Assembly: GCA_005792805.1 (NCBI GenBank)
Contig: SXQV01000040.1
Coordinates: 1-7,278, forward strand
Source of the DNA: Methylococcaceae bacterium
GTDB lineage: Bacteria; Pseudomonadota; Gammaproteobacteria; Methylococcales; Methylococcaceae
Reading direction: 5' to 3'
Length of the DNA: 7,278 nt
Positions 5,821 through 7,278 of this stretch are shown one piece after another. A model generated the notes under the pieces. It saw only the letters and a program-made list of their open reading frames with translations. It did no database searches and was not told the DNA's origin. Position numbers and translations under genes: made by a program. Every line of letters starts with the position of its first letter. Position 1 is the stretch's first letter.

Positions 5821-6549
5821 ATGAGTACACCAAAATACAAACGCATTTTGCTGAAACTGAGCGGCGAAGCCCTGATGGGCGACCAAGGCAGTGGCATTGA
5901 TGCCCTGACCATTCGTCGCCTGGCACAGGAGATTGCAGAACTCTGCAACGCAGGCGTTCAGATCGGCCTGGTGATTGGCGGCGGCAACATCATTCGAGGC
6001 GCACAAACGGCAGGCGAAGGACTGGAGCGCGTGACCGGCGACTATATGGGAATGCTGGCGACGGTACTCAACGCACTCGCCATGCAAGACGCTCTGGAAC
6101 ATCATGGTCGCCCGGTGCGCGTCATGTCCGCACTCAAGATTAATCAGGTGTGCGAGGACTATATTCGCCGCCGCGCCATCCGCCACCTGGAAAAAGGGCG
6201 AGTGGTGATATTTGCCGCCGGTACCGGCAACCCCTTCTTCACCACCGATACGGCAGCAAGCCTCCGATCCATCGAAATAAACGCCGAACTGCTGATCAAG
6301 GCAACCAAGGTAGACGGCGTCTATACGGCTGATCCCATGAAGGATCCAACCGCCACTCTCTACAAGCGGCTCACCTACGACGAAGCCCTGGACCAACGGC
6401 TCAATGTGATGGACGCTTCAGCCCTGGTACTGTGCCGCGACCATGACATGCCTCTGCGTGTCATGAACGTTTTCGAGCCCGGCGCCGTCATGCGGCTGGT
6501 CATGGGCGAAGATATAGGCTCTCTGATAGAAACAGGTAAATCAGCATGA
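5821..6549 (+). CDS. pyrH: UMP kinase
   Basis: Hexameric amino-acid-kinase-fold enzyme that phosphorylates UMP to UDP with ATP, the committed step from de novo pyrimidines to UTP and CTP; typically activated by GTP and inhibited by UTP. The 242 residues match the family. KLSGEAL (12-18) and IGGGN (52-56) bind phosphates, GDYMGMLAT (73-81) holds the UMP-contacting Asp74, GTGNPFFTTDTAA (134-146) lines the acceptor site, and KATKVDGVYTADP (160-172) forms the nucleotide pocket. The ATG at 5821 is the only reasonable start, since an in-frame TGA lies at 5803-5805 with no start codon between. No Shine-Dalgarno is visible before it. The gene ends in ATGA shared with frr. Confidence 0.97.
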   Translation: MSTPKYKRILLKLSGEALMGDQGSGIDALTIRRLAQEIAELCNAGVQIGLVIGGGNIIRGAQTAGEGLERVTGDYMGMLATVLNALAMQDALEHHGRPVRVMSALKINQVCEDYIRRRAIRHLEKGRVVIFAAGTGNPFFTTDTAASLRSIEINAELLIKATKVDGVYTADPMKDPTATLYKRLTYDEALDQRLNVMDASALVLCRDHDMPLRVMNVFEPGAVMRLVMGEDIGSLIETGKSA

Positions 6550-7103
6550 TCGACGATCTACATAAACACACTGCAGAACGCATGGGCAAGAGCATCGAAT
6601 CGCTCAAGCATGAACTGGCCAAGATCCGCACTGGCCGCGCTCACCCCAGCCTTCTCGATCACATCGTGGTGTCTTACTACGGCAACGATGTTCCCTTGAG
6701 CCAGACGGCCAACGTCACAATTGAAGACGCCCGCACCCTGGCGGTGACCCCGTGGGAACGGAACATGATCCAGGCCATTGAAAAGGCCATCATGAGCTCC
6801 GACCTCGGCTTAAACCCGAATACTGCCGGCACCGTCATTCGCGTCCCGATGCCGCCCCTGACCGAGGAACGTCGTCGCAATCTGATCAAGGTCGTGCGGC
6901 ACGAGGCGGAAAACGCCAAGGTGGCCATTCGCAACATTCGCCGGGATGCCAATAACGACTTGAAGAACGCTCTGAAGGATAAGCTGGTATCAGAGGACGA
7001 AGAGCGCCGCAGCCAGGAGCAAGTCCAGAAACTGACCGATCAGCATGTGAAGGAGGTCGACGCGGTGCTGGAAAAGAAGGAAACGGACCTGATGGCGATC
7101 TGA
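6546..7103 (+). CDS. frr: Ribosome recycling factor
   Basis: tRNA-shaped protein that, with EF-G, splits the post-termination 70S ribosome for another round of initiation. The length of 185 residues is exactly that of the E. coli protein. Domain I is a three-helix bundle from residues about 1-29 and 104-185. Domain II, about 30-103, is the beta-rich head. Motifs include KIRTGRAHPSLLD (26-38), SDLGLNPN (85-92), VPMPPLTEERR (100-110) and IRNIRRDAN (128-136). Arg132, essential for 23S rRNA contact in E. coli RRF, is conserved. Its ATG overlaps the pyrH stop as ATGA, so translation is probably coupled, with a weak AGG (6534-6536) 9 nt upstream. Confidence 0.98.
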   Translation: MIDDLHKHTAERMGKSIESLKHELAKIRTGRAHPSLLDHIVVSYYGNDVPLSQTANVTIEDARTLAVTPWERNMIQAIEKAIMSSDLGLNPNTAGTVIRVPMPPLTEERRRNLIKVVRHEAENAKVAIRNIRRDANNDLKNALKDKLVSEDEERRSQEQVQKLTDQHVKEVDAVLEKKETDLMAI

Positions 7104-7177
7104 GCATCCAGTCCACGACGGGCCTGACCTTGTTTGCTTCCCTCTCTCACGCCAAGCGGTCCCATTTCATGAGGACC

Positions 7178-7203
7178 CCGGGGTTGTATCACGCATAACC
7201 CGG
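7178..7203 (+). promoter_or_regulatory. Hairpin just upstream of uppS
   Basis: CCGGG (7178-7182) pairs with CCCGG (7199-7203), then after one bulged G, TTGT (7184-7187) pairs with ATAA (7195-7198) through one G-U, leaving the 7-nt loop ATCACGC. No U-tract follows, so termination is unlikely. The 3' arm overlaps the only Shine-Dalgarno-like bases of uppS (GGCGG, 7202-7206), so folding could limit uppS translation. This role is inferred. The rest of the 108-bp frr-uppS gap shows no convincing promoter. Confidence 0.45.
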
Positions 7204-7211
7204 CGGTTCAC

Positions 7212-7278
7212 ATGGCTGTCCCTCAGCGCCCTTACTCCAGCGTTCCCCGGCATGTTGCCATCATCATGGATGGCAACG
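7212..7278 (+). CDS. uppS: Undecaprenyl diphosphate synthase, N-terminal part (cut by window edge)
   Basis: cis-Prenyltransferase that extends farnesyl diphosphate with isopentenyl diphosphate to C55 undecaprenyl diphosphate, the lipid carrier for peptidoglycan and O-antigen. Only 22 codons are present. They end in RHVAIIMDGN (13-22), the invariant start of the family catalytic site; Asp20 corresponds to the catalytic Asp26 of E. coli UppS. The ATG at 7212 is the only start codon in frame after a TGA at 7170-7172. Its Shine-Dalgarno is poor. It lies directly after frr, the usual neighbour in gammaproteobacteria that carry dxr further downstream. Confidence 0.93.
   Translation, partial: MAVPQRPYSSVPRHVAIIMDGN

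Noticed and set aside
5764..6396. 210-codon minus-strand open frame opposite pyrH
   Set aside because: Antisense to conserved kinase motifs, no upstream promoter or ribosome site on the minus strand.
1..7278. Mobile element, CRISPR array, tRNA/rRNA or foreign gene island
   Set aside because: Genes are contiguous, conserved and similar in composition; no terminal repeats, transposase, integrase, spaced direct repeats or cloverleaf seen.

Overview
The window is a conserved bacterial housekeeping locus built around two divergent transcription units. Gene order and protein sequences point to a gammaproteobacterium in the broad sense. The minus strand reads map-glnD-glyA. The plus strand reads rpsB-tsf-pyrH-frr-uppS. 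From memory, this is the E. coli and Pseudomonas layout around map/rpsB, with two differences. glyA follows glnD where those genomes carry dapD or dapC, and uppS follows frr directly, as in Pseudomonas, whereas E. coli has dxr between them. Genus cannot be decided from this stretch.

Minus strand, right to left: map (methionine aminopeptidase, 3711-2911) overlaps glnD (PII uridylyltransferase/uridylyl-removing enzyme, 2942-294) by 32 bp, and glnD begins with TTG. After a 144-bp gap with a good extended -10 promoter comes the first 49 codons of glyA (serine hydroxymethyltransferase, from 149), cut by the window edge.

The 227 bp between the map and rpsB start codons hold an extended -10 promoter for rpsB with a GC-rich discriminator, a possible overlapping opposed promoter for map, and a roughly 130-nt rpsB leader. 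The leader has several small hairpins and an anti-Shine-Dalgarno segment, as expected for S2 autoregulation.

Plus strand, left to right: rpsB (S2, 3939-4706), a strong intrinsic terminator (4751-4781), tsf (EF-Ts, 4840-5727), a 93-bp gap with an 8-bp inverted repeat, pyrH (UMP kinase, 5821-6549), frr (ribosome recycling factor, 6546-7103, overlapping pyrH by ATGA), a 108-bp gap with a hairpin, and the first 22 codons of uppS (undecaprenyl diphosphate synthase, from 7212). Together the genes serve translation (initiation-Met removal, S2, EF-Ts, ribosome recycling), nitrogen signalling, one-carbon supply, pyrimidine nucleotide synthesis and cell-wall lipid carrier synthesis.

I found no mobile element, CRISPR array, tRNA, rRNA or plausible new defence or biosynthetic system. 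All large genes are intact and familiar. The points worth a second look are in the non-coding joints and in one cysteine cluster in EF-Ts. They are modest.
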